Origin: Phycisphaerales bacterium
GTDB lineage: Bacteria; Planctomycetota; Phycisphaerae; Phycisphaerales; UBA1924
Direction of reading: 5' to 3'
Assembly: GCA_007693765.1 (NCBI GenBank)
Contig: RECZ01000173.1
Coordinates: forward strand, 1-36,193
DNA length: 36,193 bases
Position 1 is the first letter of the stretch, and each line of letters starts with the position of its first letter. Below the pieces are notes generated by a model. It made no database searches and was not told where the DNA came from. It worked only from the letters and a program-made list of their open reading frames with translations. Made by a program: the position numbers and the translations under genes. This document shows positions 8,513 through 16,557 of this stretch, in pieces.

Positions 8513-8703
8513 GGTCGATCGTTGTGAAGAGGCCGTGCGATCCAACCAAGATACGACACGCGACGCTTGGGGCGAGGGATAGGAGAGGCTTCTTGCGGAC
8601 GCGTCGAGGCCCCGCAGGCGAGTTCCCCGCGACCCGTCTGGGCCGCCGCGTTCGATCGAGGATGGTGCGTCGCCACGGCGGCGGGGAAGCGAGCGCGGAA
8701 TGA
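8509..8703 (+). CDS. Possible 64-aa linking ORF between the two GNAT genes
   Basis: GTG 8509 overlaps the TGA of the FemAB-like gene (GTGA), and its own TGA at 8701-8703 overlaps the ATG of the next GNAT gene (ATGA). The product would be very Arg/Gly-rich (MRSIVVKRPCDPTKIRH...), which is also what random GC-rich sequence encodes, so I do not claim a functional protein. The 187-base gap between the two GNAT genes holds nothing else recognisable. Confidence 0.2.
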   Translation: MRSIVVKRPCDPTKIRHATLGARDRRGFLRTRRGPAGEFPATRLGRRVRSRMVRRHGGGEASAE

Positions 8704-9353
8704 GCGGGCGCGATGCGAATTCGTCGTGGGCCGTGCGAGTCGAATCCGACGCGTCGTGCTGCGAGGAGGTCGCGCGGCTGTGCTCGGCAAGTTTCCCGTG
8801 GTCGATGCGATGGGTTCGGTGGTCGGGGTACCGAACGCGGTGGTGGCGGCAGGCGGTGGCGAGCGAGGGCGCCCGCATGATCACGGTGCGGGACGCCGGG
8901 GATTCGAGCATCCTCGGCTTCTGCCTGCTCGTCATCGACGAACTCGCCTTCCGAGACTCGATGCGGGCGGTCCATCGCAGCGCGTTGGAAACCGTGAGCG
9001 CAGCGCCCTACTTTCCGCTTGCGAAGGCGGCACGGGCCAGGATGCGGCGCAACGCACAGCGCCTGAGCACCCCACACGCCTCGCGTTCCGGCGAGCCCAA
9101 GGACACGCCGAGGCCGCGGGCATGGGTCGAGCTCATCGCGTCGCACCCGGAGCGGAGAGGGACCGGGATGATGCGATCGTTGCTGGACGAATCAGACCGG
9201 TTGGCGCGAGAACACGGGGGGCGGTGCATCGAGGCGATGACGGATAGTTGGAACATCCCCGCGGCCCGCATGTTCGAGCGCAACGGATACGAAATCGTCC
9301 GCGTGACCGGCGAGAAACTGATTCTTTCGAAACCGCTTGGTCAACCCGGGTAA
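8700..9353 (+). CDS. GNAT family N-acetyltransferase
   Basis: This 217-aa protein has a clear C-terminal GNAT core. A beta4 strand (WVELIASHPERRGTGMMRSLLDES) contains the acetyl-CoA loop R152-R153-G-T-G156 with its following helix, and then comes a typical alpha4/beta6-beta7 end (AMTDSWNIPAARMFERNGYEIV). The N-terminal ~110 residues are longer and less conserved than in minimal GNATs. The substrate cannot be told; operon context suggests acetylation of an amino sugar or glycan intermediate. A GGGGAAG stretch about 10 bases upstream of ATG 8700 may act as the ribosome binding site. The next gene's most likely start lies 10 bases after the stop. Confidence 0.82.
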   Translation: MSGRDANSSWAVRVESDASCCEEVARLCSASFPWSMRWVRWSGYRTRWWRQAVASEGARMITVRDAGDSSILGFCLLVIDELAFRDSMRAVHRSALETVSAAPYFPLAKAARARMRRNAQRLSTPHASRSGEPKDTPRPRAWVELIASHPERRGTGMMRSLLDESDRLAREHGGRCIEAMTDSWNIPAARMFERNGYEIVRVTGEKLILSKPLGQPG

Positions 9354-9363
9354 TCAGGATCGA

Positions 9364-10395
9364 ATGACGCCGGCGCTCTCCATCATCATCGTCAGCTACA
9401 ACACACGCGAGATGACGCTCGAGTGCCTCCGCTCCGTCTTCCGCGAGACACTCTCGACGCCCTTCGAGGTGATCGTGCTCGACAATGATTCGAGCGACGG
9501 CAGCGCCGACGGCATCGAATCAGAGTTCGCCGGGCGTGTCGCATTGATCCGATCGAAAGACAACCTCGGCTTCGCCCGCGCCAACAACGTCGCGGCCGAG
9601 CGGGCCCGCGGCGAATATCTCCTGCTGCTCAACCCGGACACGGTGGTGCTCGACAGCGCGATCGACAAACTCGTGGCCTTCGCGCGGTCCAGGCCGGAAG
9701 CGGGCATCTGGGGCGGGCGCACGCTCTTCGGCGATCGCACGCTCAACCCGACCTCCTGCTGGCGCCGCCAGACGCTCTGGAGCCTGCTCTGTCACGCGAC
9801 CGGGGCCTCGGCGCTCTTCCGGCGCAGCGGCCTACTCAACCCCGAGGGCATGGGCGGCTGGGCGCGCGACAGCGAGCGCGAGGTGGACATCGTCACCGGG
9901 TGCTTCTTCCTCATCGAGCGAGCCCTCTGGGAGCGTCTGGGCGGCTTCGACCCCGCCTTCTTCATGTACGGCGAGGAGGCCGACCTGTGCCTCCGCGCCC
10001 GGCGCTTCGGCGCCCGCCCCAGGGTCACGCCGCGGGCCGAGATCATCCACTACGGCGGTGCCTCGGAGCGCGTGAAGGCGGACAAACTCGTGCGATTGCT
10101 CCGCGCCAAGGCGATGCTGATCCGCCGCCACTGGCCCGCGTGGAAGGCGCCCATCGGCGTGCGCCTGCTCGCGGCCGGGTGCCTGAGCCGCACGTGCGCG
10201 GCGTGGTGCGTGCGTCCGTTCGATCGCGCGGCGTCCGATCGTGTGCTGGGCTATTGGGGCGCCGGGTGGTCCCGTCGGAAGGAATGGATGGAGGAGCCGC
10301 AGCCGGGCGCTTCGGGCCCGCAATCGGACTCGCCGGCTCGTACGGGGGCGACCGCTGATGATCGGAGCGTATCGACGCCGGGTGGCACGCGATGA
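9364..10395 (+). CDS. GT2 family glycosyltransferase (rhamnosyltransferase WbbL-like)
   Basis: I chose ATG 9364 rather than the earlier TTG 9337, because the GT-A fold begins right after it (MTPALSIIIVSYNTREMTLEC) and 9337 would overlap the GNAT gene. The 343-aa product has the GT2 nucleotide-sugar motifs: VLDNDSSDGSADG, KDNLGFARANN, and LLLNPDTVV, whose Asp takes the DxD role. It also has the acceptor-side block DIVTGCFFLIERALWERLGG followed by FDPAFFMYGEEADLCLRAR, which carries the presumed catalytic base. This is the WbbL/rhamnosyltransferase subgroup, which adds a sugar to a lipid-linked oligosaccharide at the inner face of the membrane. The sugar donor cannot be read from sequence. The last ~45 residues are low-complexity. 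The stop overlaps the deacetylase start. Confidence 0.88.
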   Translation: MTPALSIIIVSYNTREMTLECLRSVFRETLSTPFEVIVLDNDSSDGSADGIESEFAGRVALIRSKDNLGFARANNVAAERARGEYLLLLNPDTVVLDSAIDKLVAFARSRPEAGIWGGRTLFGDRTLNPTSCWRRQTLWSLLCHATGASALFRRSGLLNPEGMGGWARDSEREVDIVTGCFFLIERALWERLGGFDPAFFMYGEEADLCLRARRFGARPRVTPRAEIIHYGGASERVKADKLVRLLRAKAMLIRRHWPAWKAPIGVRLLAAGCLSRTCAAWCVRPFDRAASDRVLGYWGAGWSRRKEWMEEPQPGASGPQSDSPARTGATADDRSVSTPGGTR

Positions 10396-11111
10396 TGACG
10401 CCGCTCCTTGTTGGCGCCTGCGCAGTCGCCGCGATCGGCGCGGCCAATTACGCGCCGCAAGCCGAGCAGATCGTGTCGACACGACGCCTGCGCGATCGCG
10501 TCAAACGCCGACGCATGGTGTGCCTGACCTTCGATGACGGCCCGGGACCGACGCTCACGCCGCGGGTGCTGGAGGTGCTCCGCGAGGAAGGCGTGCGAGC
10601 GACGTTCTACCTGCTGGGGATGCGACTTCCCGGAGCACCGGAGATGCCCGCGAGACTGACCGCCGCGGGCCACGAGGTCGCGGCGCACTCCATGCGGCAC
10701 CGGCACGCGTGGAAGTGCACGCCGTGGGCGGCGTACGAGGACGTGGTCGCGGGGTACGACGCGCTCCGGGAGCATCTGGGTCCGGCGGCGAGGTTCCGGC
10801 CGCCGTACGGGAAACTGAACGCCGGCAGTTGGCTCGCGCTGCGGCGTCGCCGTGCGCCCGTCGATTGGTGGACGATCGATTCCGGAGACACGTGGCCCAC
10901 GCCGCCGAGCCCGGAGTCGATCGCCGAGCGGGTTGTCCGCGACGGGGGCGGCGTGGTGCTGCTGCACGACTTCGATCGCCAGGGCGGGGGCCGCGAGGAA
11001 CGCGCGGCGTTCGTGTTAGAAACAACCCGGCTTGTGATCCGCAGATCGAAGGACGCCGGCCTCACGCTGGGCGCCATGAGCGATCTCCACCGGAGCACCA
11101 ACACGGCATGA
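10392..11111 (+). CDS. Polysaccharide deacetylase (NodB domain)
   Basis: This 239-aa CE4/NodB protein has all five motifs: TFDDGPGP (Asp48 base, Asp49 metal ligand), HSMRH (metal ligands His99 and His103), RPPYG (136-140), DWWTIDSGD, and LLHDF (catalytic His172). A hydrophobic N-terminus (residues 4-20) is a likely membrane anchor or signal, with the domain outside. The enzyme would remove N- or O-acetyl groups from the polymer or its precursor. Two ATG codons lie in tandem (10392 and 10395); the first overlaps the preceding stop (ATGA). The motif set is complete, so it should be active. Deacetylation of an N-acetylhexosamine in the exopolysaccharide is the likely role, inferred from the neighbouring UDP-HexNAc dehydrogenase and glycosyltransferases. 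Confidence 0.9.
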   Translation: MMTPLLVGACAVAAIGAANYAPQAEQIVSTRRLRDRVKRRRMVCLTFDDGPGPTLTPRVLEVLREEGVRATFYLLGMRLPGAPEMPARLTAAGHEVAAHSMRHRHAWKCTPWAAYEDVVAGYDALREHLGPAARFRPPYGKLNAGSWLALRRRRAPVDWWTIDSGDTWPTPPSPESIAERVVRDGGGVVLLHDFDRQGGGREERAAFVLETTRLVIRRSKDAGLTLGAMSDLHRSTNTA

Positions 11112-11593
11112 CGAAGGAACCATCAATCCGCGGCCACGAGTCGTCCCCCCGGCGCATCCTCGCCATCGCCTCCGGCGGCGGGCACTGGGTGCAGCTTCTA
11201 CGCCTGCGCCCGGCGTTCGAGGGGCATCGGGTGGCGTACGTCACGGTGCGGGAGAGCTACCGCGCGGACATCGGCGACGAGCGTTTCTACGTCATCAACG
11301 ACGCCACGCGGTGGGACAAGGTCGGGCTGGTGCGCATGGCGTTGAAACTGTTGTGGATCATGCTCCGCGAGCGGCCGCGGGTGATCGTCTCGACCGGGGC
11401 GGCGCCGGGGTACTTCGCCATCCGCTTCGGGAAGCTGCTGGGCGCGCGCACGGTGTGGATCGACAGCATCGCCAACGTGGAGGAGATCTCGATGACGGGC
11501 TCCATCGTCGGCAAGCACGCGGACCTGTGGCTCACGCAGTGGGCGCACCTGGCCCGCCCCGAGGGGCCGCGGCACGAGGGGGCCGTGCTGTGA
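11108..11593 (+). CDS. pssD: Alg14/PssD-like subunit of a split glycosyltransferase
   Basis: This 161-aa protein starts with ATG 11108 inside the deacetylase stop. It carries SGGGHWVQLLRLRPAF at the N-terminus, then VIVSTGAAPGYFAIRFGKLLG, TVWIDSIANVEEISMTGSIV and LWLTQWAHLARP, the signature order of PssD/Cps14F and eukaryotic Alg14. These proteins form the N-terminal, membrane-associated half of a GT28-type glycosyltransferase. They recruit the catalytic half (Alg13/PssE), which is encoded immediately downstream with a GTGA overlap. Together they usually add the second sugar to a polyprenyl-PP-linked sugar. A longer in-frame ORF extends upstream, but only the part from 11108 looks like real protein. 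Confidence 0.88.
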   Translation: MTKEPSIRGHESSPRRILAIASGGGHWVQLLRLRPAFEGHRVAYVTVRESYRADIGDERFYVINDATRWDKVGLVRMALKLLWIMLRERPRVIVSTGAAPGYFAIRFGKLLGARTVWIDSIANVEEISMTGSIVGKHADLWLTQWAHLARPEGPRHEGAVL

Positions 11594-12075
11594 TCTTCGT
11601 GACCGTCGGCGCCCAGATGCCCTTCGACCGCATGGTGCGCGCGGTGGACGAGTGGGCCGCGGCGAGAGGGCGGACGGACGTCTTCGCGCAGATCAACGAG
11701 ACGGACTACGTGCCGAAGCACATCGAGTGGACGCGGTTCATCGAGCCGGAGCAGTTCCGGTCGCGGGTGGAGTCGGCGCGGGTGCTTGTGGCGCACGCGG
11801 GGATGGGGTCTATCCTGACGGCGCTGGAGGCGGGCAAGCCGATCCTCGTGATGCCCCGCCGGGGCGACCTGCGCGAGACGCGGAACGATCACCAGGTCGC
11901 GACCGCCAAGCGCTTCCTCGAACTGGGGAAGGTCGGCGTGGCGTTCGATGAGTCCGAACTGCCCGCCAAGTTGGATGAGCTCGATTCGCTCTCGGCGGCC
12001 GGGCGGATCAGCCCGTGGGCGTCTGACCGGCTGATCGGTGCGCTGCGGGCCTTCATCGGAGAAGATCGGGCTTGA
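11590..12075 (+). CDS. pssE: Alg13/PssE-like catalytic subunit of a split glycosyltransferase
   Basis: This 161-aa protein starts with GTG 11590 inside the stop of the Alg14-like gene (GTGA). It reads VIFVTVGAQMPFDRMVRAV at the N-terminus. The donor-binding block follows: VLVAHAGMGSILTALEAGKP, ILVMPRRGDLRETRNDHQ, then a helix with ATAKRFLELG. This is the C-terminal GT28 half that binds the UDP-sugar, as in PssE/Cps14G and Alg13. It needs the upstream partner for membrane location and activity. Both halves are the same length here, and the fixed order and overlap suggest equal production. The sugar transferred is unknown; GlcA, GlcNAc or galactose are known donors in the family. A 112-base gap follows. 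Confidence 0.88.
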   Translation: MIFVTVGAQMPFDRMVRAVDEWAAARGRTDVFAQINETDYVPKHIEWTRFIEPEQFRSRVESARVLVAHAGMGSILTALEAGKPILVMPRRGDLRETRNDHQVATAKRFLELGKVGVAFDESELPAKLDELDSLSAAGRISPWASDRLIGALRAFIGEDRA

Positions 12076-12187
12076 ACCATCGCCGCGACGCGGCCCATAA
12101 CCCCAATGAACCGGCGCGACATTCGTGCCGGCGCCGCGGCGAGCCGAAGAGACCACGCACCGCACGCACACCCCTACGGGCGACCAC

Positions 12188-13555
12188 ATGACACGCACGG
12201 TTGAACACACCACACCGCTGGACTCGCTCCGCTCCCGCCTCGACAAGGGCGCGGCGGTGGTCGGCGTTATCGGGCTCGGGTACGTCGGGCTGCCCCTCGC
12301 GCACGCGCTGCACGAGGGGGGGCTCACGGTCGTCGGCTTCGACATCGACCAATCGAAGATCGAGAGCATCCGGCAGGGCAAGAACTACCTGAAGCACTTC
12401 GGCGACGCGATGGCGTCGGACCTCGGCGAGAGCAAGCGCTTCAGCGCCACGACGGACTTCGCGCGGCTGGGCGAACCGGACGTGCTCATCGTCTGCCTGC
12501 CCACGCCGCTGGGCAAGCACCACGAGCCGGACCTGAGCTACGTGGAGGACTCCGGCCGCCAGATCGGGCGCACGCTGCGCGCCGGGCAGTTGATCGTGCT
12601 CGAATCCACGACGTACCCCGGCACCACGCGCGACGAGTTCCACGGCGCCATCCGCGAGGGCGCCGCGGGCACGCGCGGCGAGCGGCTGCGGGTGGGCGTG
12701 GATTACTTCCTGGCGTTCTCCCCCGAGCGCGAAGACCCGGGACGCAAATCGCACACCACGCGCACGATCCCCAAGCTGGTGGGGGGGCTGGACGAGGCGT
12801 CGACGGACGTCGCGTGCCGTCTCTACAAGTACGGCGTGGAAAACGTGGTGCCGGTGCGTTCGGCGGAGGTCGCCGAGGCCGCGAAGCTGCTGGAGAACAT
12901 CTTCCGCTGCGTGAACATCGCGATGGTGAACGAGCTGAAGGTGGTGCTCGACGCGATGGGCATCGACGTGTGGGAGGTGATCGAGGCGTCGTCGACGAAG
13001 CCCTTCGGGTTCATGCCGTTCTACCCCGGCCCCGGGCTGGGCGGCCACTGCATCCCGATCGACCCGTTCTACCTGACGTGGAAGGCCAAGGAGGTCGGCC
13101 ACCCGACGCGGTTCATCGAGCTGGCGGGCGAGATCAACACGCGCATGCCGCACTATGTGATCGACCGTTTGACGAACGCGCTCAACGATCGCGCCAAGGC
13201 GGTGAAGGGCGCTCGGGTGCTGGTGCTGGGCCTCGCGTACAAGCCGGACATCGACGACACCCGCGAGTCACCGTCGTTCGAGCTCATCGACCTGCTGCGC
13301 CGGCTCGGAGCAGGGGTCGATTACAGCGACCCGTTCGTGCCCCGCACCGTCCCCGTGCGGAAGCACGACCTGGCGATGACGAGCGTGACGCTCACGCCCG
13401 AGTCCGTCGCGTCGTACGACGCGGTGCTGATCGCCACCAACCACGCGGCGTTCGACTACGCGATGATCGCGAAGCACGCACGGCTCATCGTCGACACGCG
13501 CAACGCCATGAAGGATCACGCCTCCGTGTGCGGCGAACGACTGGTCAAGGCATGA
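12188..13555 (+). CDS. UDP-N-acetyl-D-hexosamine 6-dehydrogenase (nucleotide sugar dehydrogenase)
   Basis: This 455-aa enzyme oxidises C6 of a UDP-sugar to a uronic acid with two NAD+. It shows the N-terminal GLGYVG dinucleotide motif (residues 29-34), DVLIVCLPTPLGKHHEPDLS, ESTTYPGTT, FSPEREDPG, the middle helix AKLLENIFRCVNIAMVNEL, and the catalytic segment GPGLGGHCIPIDPFYL with Cys288. LGLAYKPDIDDTRESPS and a C-terminal Rossmann domain follow. The long SSTKPFGFMPFYPGPGLGG segment fits UDP-GlcNAc/GalNAc dehydrogenases (WbpA/WbpO/TviB group) better than UDP-glucose dehydrogenase. ATG 12188 was chosen because the upstream extension to GTG 12125 is low-complexity. The product would supply an acidic sugar to the glycosyltransferases beside it. 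Confidence 0.9.
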   Translation: MTRTVEHTTPLDSLRSRLDKGAAVVGVIGLGYVGLPLAHALHEGGLTVVGFDIDQSKIESIRQGKNYLKHFGDAMASDLGESKRFSATTDFARLGEPDVLIVCLPTPLGKHHEPDLSYVEDSGRQIGRTLRAGQLIVLESTTYPGTTRDEFHGAIREGAAGTRGERLRVGVDYFLAFSPEREDPGRKSHTTRTIPKLVGGLDEASTDVACRLYKYGVENVVPVRSAEVAEAAKLLENIFRCVNIAMVNELKVVLDAMGIDVWEVIEASSTKPFGFMPFYPGPGLGGHCIPIDPFYLTWKAKEVGHPTRFIELAGEINTRMPHYVIDRLTNALNDRAKAVKGARVLVLGLAYKPDIDDTRESPSFELIDLLRRLGAGVDYSDPFVPRTVPVRKHDLAMTSVTLTPESVASYDAVLIATNHAAFDYAMIAKHARLIVDTRNAMKDHASVCGERLVKA

Positions 13556-14778
13556 GCGCAACGCTCGAACGCACATCGGCGCGACAGAACGCGGCGCTGG
13601 CCCGCGCCGAGTTCGACGGCGTGATCTGCTTCGGCGGCGTCGACTGGTGGTACCACAACCGCGGCCACTACGACCTGCAGATGATGCGCGAACTCAGCGC
13701 CCGCGTGCCCGTGCTCTACGTCAACTCCATCGGGATGCGATTCCCCAAGGTGGGCGAGGGGGCGATGTTCCTCAAGCGCATCAAGCGGAAGCTCAAGAGC
13801 GTGCGCCGCGGGGCGGTGACCGTGCGGGAGGGGTTCGTCGTCTACAGCCCGCTCTCGATCCCCGGCGGTCGTGCGCGAAAGTTGTCTCGAAGGTTGCTGG
13901 CGTGGCAGGTGCGACGGGCGGCGCGGCGGATGGGCGTGCGTCGGCCGCTGGTGTGGGTGGCGTGCCCGCCGGCCGCGGAGGTGGTCGATGCGCTGCGCCC
14001 GGTCGGGCTGGTCTACCAGCGCACGGATCGCTTCGAGTCGTTCCACGGCGTCGACCCCGTGCGCATCTCCGGCTTCGATCGCGACATGAAGTCGCGGGCG
14101 GATGTGACGCTCTATTGCTCACATTTACTGATGGAGGAAGAGGCATCCCAGTGCCGCAACGCGGTCTTCGTCGACCACGGTGTGGACGCCGACCGTTTCG
14201 AGTCCGCGGGCGTCGGGGCGTCGCCGGCGCCGGAGGATGTATCGACCCTGCCGCGACCGCGGGCGGGGTTTGTGGGCGGCATCGATGCGCATACCTTCGA
14301 CCCGCCGCTGTTCGTCGAGGTGGCGAAGTCGCTGCCGGAGGTGACGTTCGTGCTGGTCGGCGCGTGCTCGCTGCCCGAGGGCTGGTGCGGCCTGCCCAAC
14401 GTACGCATGCTGGGTCAGCGCCCCTACGACGAGGTGGCCGGCTACATGGCGGCGTGCGATGTGCTGATCATGCCGTGGAACCGCAGCCCGTGGATCGAGG
14501 CGTGCAATCCGGTGAAGCTCAAGGAGTACCTCGCCGTCGGTCGCCCCGTGGTGACGACGCGGTTCCACGAGTTGGGCTGGTACGAGGGCCTGGTGCGCGT
14601 TGCGCACGACGCCGAGTCCTTCGCGGCCGAGATCCGCGCCGCGCTGGCGTCCACGCACGACGCCGCCCCGGGACGCGACCGCGTGCGGTCGGCGACGTGG
14701 ACGGCGCACGCATCGCGCGTCCTCGAGGCGTTGCGCGAGAGCGGGCTGACGCCGCGGGTGAGCCCCGAACAAGAATGA
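13552..14778 (+). CDS. GT4/GT1-like glycosyltransferase (GT-B fold)
   Basis: I set the start at ATG 13552, which overlaps the dehydrogenase stop, giving 408 aa. The much longer in-frame ORF upstream is a shadow of the dehydrogenase. The N-terminal half has GVDWWYHNRGHYDLQMMREL and VLYVNSIGMRFP, which I recognise from a family of exopolysaccharide glycosyltransferases. It also has LVYQRTDRFESFHGVD and VFVDHGVDADRF. The C-terminal donor domain shows GFVGGIDAHTFD, VTFVLVGACSLPEG, NVRMLGQRPYDEVAGYMAACDVLIMPW and CNPVKLKEYLAVGRPVVTT, an E-x7-E-like nucleotide-sugar motif. It probably acts on the lipid-linked repeat unit in the cytoplasm. Donor and linkage are unknown. Confidence 0.85.
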   Translation: MSATLERTSARQNAALARAEFDGVICFGGVDWWYHNRGHYDLQMMRELSARVPVLYVNSIGMRFPKVGEGAMFLKRIKRKLKSVRRGAVTVREGFVVYSPLSIPGGRARKLSRRLLAWQVRRAARRMGVRRPLVWVACPPAAEVVDALRPVGLVYQRTDRFESFHGVDPVRISGFDRDMKSRADVTLYCSHLLMEEEASQCRNAVFVDHGVDADRFESAGVGASPAPEDVSTLPRPRAGFVGGIDAHTFDPPLFVEVAKSLPEVTFVLVGACSLPEGWCGLPNVRMLGQRPYDEVAGYMAACDVLIMPWNRSPWIEACNPVKLKEYLAVGRPVVTTRFHELGWYEGLVRVAHDAESFAAEIRAALASTHDAAPGRDRVRSATWTAHASRVLEALRESGLTPRVSPEQE

Positions 14779-14788
14779 CAACCCAACG

Positions 14789-15697
14789 ATGACCACAGGC
14801 AACGGACATTCTTCGGGCGGCGACCTGGCGCTCTGCGTCGTGCTCGGGGGCGGTCTGCAATCGTCGCCGCTGCAGTCGCTGTGCCATATCTCGGTGCTCG
14901 ATCTCCCGATCACGCCGGGCGTGAGCGTGCTCGATCACGTGCTCGGCCGCGTCGAAGAAGCGCACGCGGCCGCCTCGCGGTCGCTGCCGGTGCGTGTTGT
15001 CTACGGCGACCCGGTGCCGAGGCCGTCGAAGCCGGCGGCGCGTCAGGGGCTGGAGATCGAGATCGTCCGCGAAGCGAACCGGTGGCGCGGACCGGCGGGC
15101 GTGCTGCTCGACGTCTGCGATCATCTCCCGAGCGACGCGAACATCCTGGTGATCGAGGGCGCCCGCTGGTACGGCGCGCCGATCGGGCCGCTCGTTGAGG
15201 CGCACGCGCAGCGCGGCGCGGAGGTCACGATCGCGCAGGCCGCGGATCGCTCCCCGGCGGGCGTGTACGTCATCCGGCGGTCCTCGCTGGACCCGACGCC
15301 GCGGTTGGGGTTCATGGACCTGAAGGAGCAGTTGCTGGGGCGCCTGCTGGCCGAGGGGCGGCGCATCGTCGTGCATACACTCGCGACGCCGGGCACGATG
15401 CCTCTTCGATCGCTCGAGGGCTACCTGCGGGCGGGCCGGGTCGCGTCGGGTTCGAGCGGGGAATGGAGCGTTCTGGACCCCGATTGTGAGGTCGGAGAGG
15501 GGGCCGTGGTGGTATCATCGGTCATAATGAGGGGCGCCCGGATCGAACCGGGGGCGGTCGTGGCCCGTTCCATCGTGCTGGAGGGCGCCGTGATTCAGTC
15601 GGGCGCCGAGACGGTCGATTCGGTGGTGCAGCCCGGTGCGGTTCTACAGCCCCCAGACCCGTTCAGCGACCGCACAGGACGCCGAGGATCGCGATGA
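14789..15697 (+). CDS. Nucleotidyltransferase-like protein with left-handed beta-helix tail; catalytic signature lost
   Basis: This 302-aa protein looks like a sugar-1-phosphate nucleotidyltransferase followed by hexapeptide repeats. The N-terminus reads LCVVLGGGLQSSPLQ (GGGLQSS at 20-26), where active enzymes have GG-x-GTR-x-x-PLT. The Pro-Lys that follows in active enzymes is replaced around LCHISVLDLP, while the next helix (GVSVLDHVLGRV) is kept. So the phosphate-binding Arg and the catalytic Lys both appear absent. The C-terminal ~70 residues (LDPDCEVGEGAVVVSSVIM, GARIEPGAVVARSIVLEGAV) form four to five beta-helix turns. It may be a structural or regulatory pseudoenzyme. It overlaps the exosortase start (ATGA), and the sugar-phosphate transferase at 19425 carries a possibly related module. 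Confidence 0.75.
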   Translation: MTTGNGHSSGGDLALCVVLGGGLQSSPLQSLCHISVLDLPITPGVSVLDHVLGRVEEAHAAASRSLPVRVVYGDPVPRPSKPAARQGLEIEIVREANRWRGPAGVLLDVCDHLPSDANILVIEGARWYGAPIGPLVEAHAQRGAEVTIAQAADRSPAGVYVIRRSSLDPTPRLGFMDLKEQLLGRLLAEGRRIVVHTLATPGTMPLRSLEGYLRAGRVASGSSGEWSVLDPDCEVGEGAVVVSSVIMRGARIEPGAVVARSIVLEGAVIQSGAETVDSVVQPGAVLQPPDPFSDRTGRRGSR

Positions 15698-16557
15698 GGC
15701 AACAGTGGCGTTTTCTTGATGGCCTGATGATCGCGCTCTTCGTCGGGCTCGCGGTGTACGCGACCCGGAGCGTGTGGATCGATATCTTCGCGCTCGCGCT
15801 GCGCAACGACGAGAGTTCGTACATCATCCTCGCGGCGCCGGTGGCGCTGTGGCTGGGTTGGCTCCGCCGCGAGCGGATCCGCTACTGCCGTCCGAGCCCG
15901 ACCGCGCTCGGCGCAATCGTCATCCTCGCCGGGTGGGCGTTGATGGCGATCGGCAATGAGTATTCGATCGACCTCTTCCGCGACACCGGCGCTCTCGTGG
16001 CCGTGGTGGGCGCGGTGTTCACGGTGGCCGGGAAGGAGATCTTCCTGCGCTTCGCGGCGGCGTGGGGCGCGCTGCTGTTCCTGATCCCCGTCCCCGGCCG
16101 CATCCGGCACGTCATCGCCACGCCGCTTCAGGAGGCGAGCGCCGTCTCGACGCAGTTCATGCTCGATCTCTTCGCCGTCTCCGTCGAGCGCCACGGCAAC
16201 ATGCTGGTCGTCAATGGCGCAGAGGTCGCGATCGCGGAGGCGTGCAACGGCATGCGCATGGTGGCGGCGATGGCGCTGATCGCCTACGCGTTCGTCTTCT
16301 CGTTCCCGATGCGTCTCTGGGCGAGGTTGCTCCTGCTGGGGCTCAGCGTCCCCGTGGCGATCCTGGCGAACGTGGTGCGCCTCGCGCCGACCTCGATCCT
16401 CTACGGCCACTCAACGCCCGACATCGCCAACACGTTCCATGACGTGGCGGGCTGGGCGGTGCTTGGACTCGCGCTGGGCATGATGTGGCTGGTGCTGGCG
16501 CTGCTGCGCTACCTCGAACTCCCGCTCGAGCCGTTCCGCATCAGAGAGGAGGCATGA
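15694..16557 (+). CDS. Exosortase (exosortase/archaeosortase family transpeptidase-like protein)
   Basis: This 287-aa integral membrane protein has about eight hydrophobic segments. It carries the exosortase catalytic set: Cys184 in EACNGMRM, Arg229 in LANVVRLAP and His249 in TFHDVAGW, in the right order and spacing. Exosortases cut C-terminal PEP-CTERM-type tags of exported proteins at the inner membrane, and the family is tied to extracellular polysaccharide production. Most members have Ser after the catalytic Cys (EACSG); here it is Asn. EpsI follows immediately with an ATGA overlap, and three proteins with matching tags are encoded 9-12 kb downstream. It is placed inside the polysaccharide operon between the nucleotidyltransferase-like protein and the chain-length factor. 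Confidence 0.92.
   Translation: MRQQWRFLDGLMIALFVGLAVYATRSVWIDIFALALRNDESSYIILAAPVALWLGWLRRERIRYCRPSPTALGAIVILAGWALMAIGNEYSIDLFRDTGALVAVVGAVFTVAGKEIFLRFAAAWGALLFLIPVPGRIRHVIATPLQEASAVSTQFMLDLFAVSVERHGNMLVVNGAEVAIAEACNGMRMVAAMALIAYAFVFSFPMRLWARLLLLGLSVPVAILANVVRLAPTSILYGHSTPDIANTFHDVAGWAVLGLALGMMWLVLALLRYLELPLEPFRIREEA

Noticed and set aside
10709-11107. Upstream extension of the Alg14/PssD-like gene
   Set aside because: It overlaps the deacetylase in another frame and is Arg/Gly-rich noise. The ATG at 11108 overlaps the deacetylase stop as elsewhere in the operon.
12814-13551. Upstream extension of the GT4-like gene through the dehydrogenase gene
   Set aside because: The reading before ATG 13552 is a shifted-frame shadow of the dehydrogenase. 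The protein-like sequence begins at 13552.
14789-15697. Annotation as an active glucose-1-phosphate thymidylyltransferase/uridylyltransferase
   Set aside because: The GTR and Pro-Lys catalytic residues are absent, so an active enzyme name would mislead.
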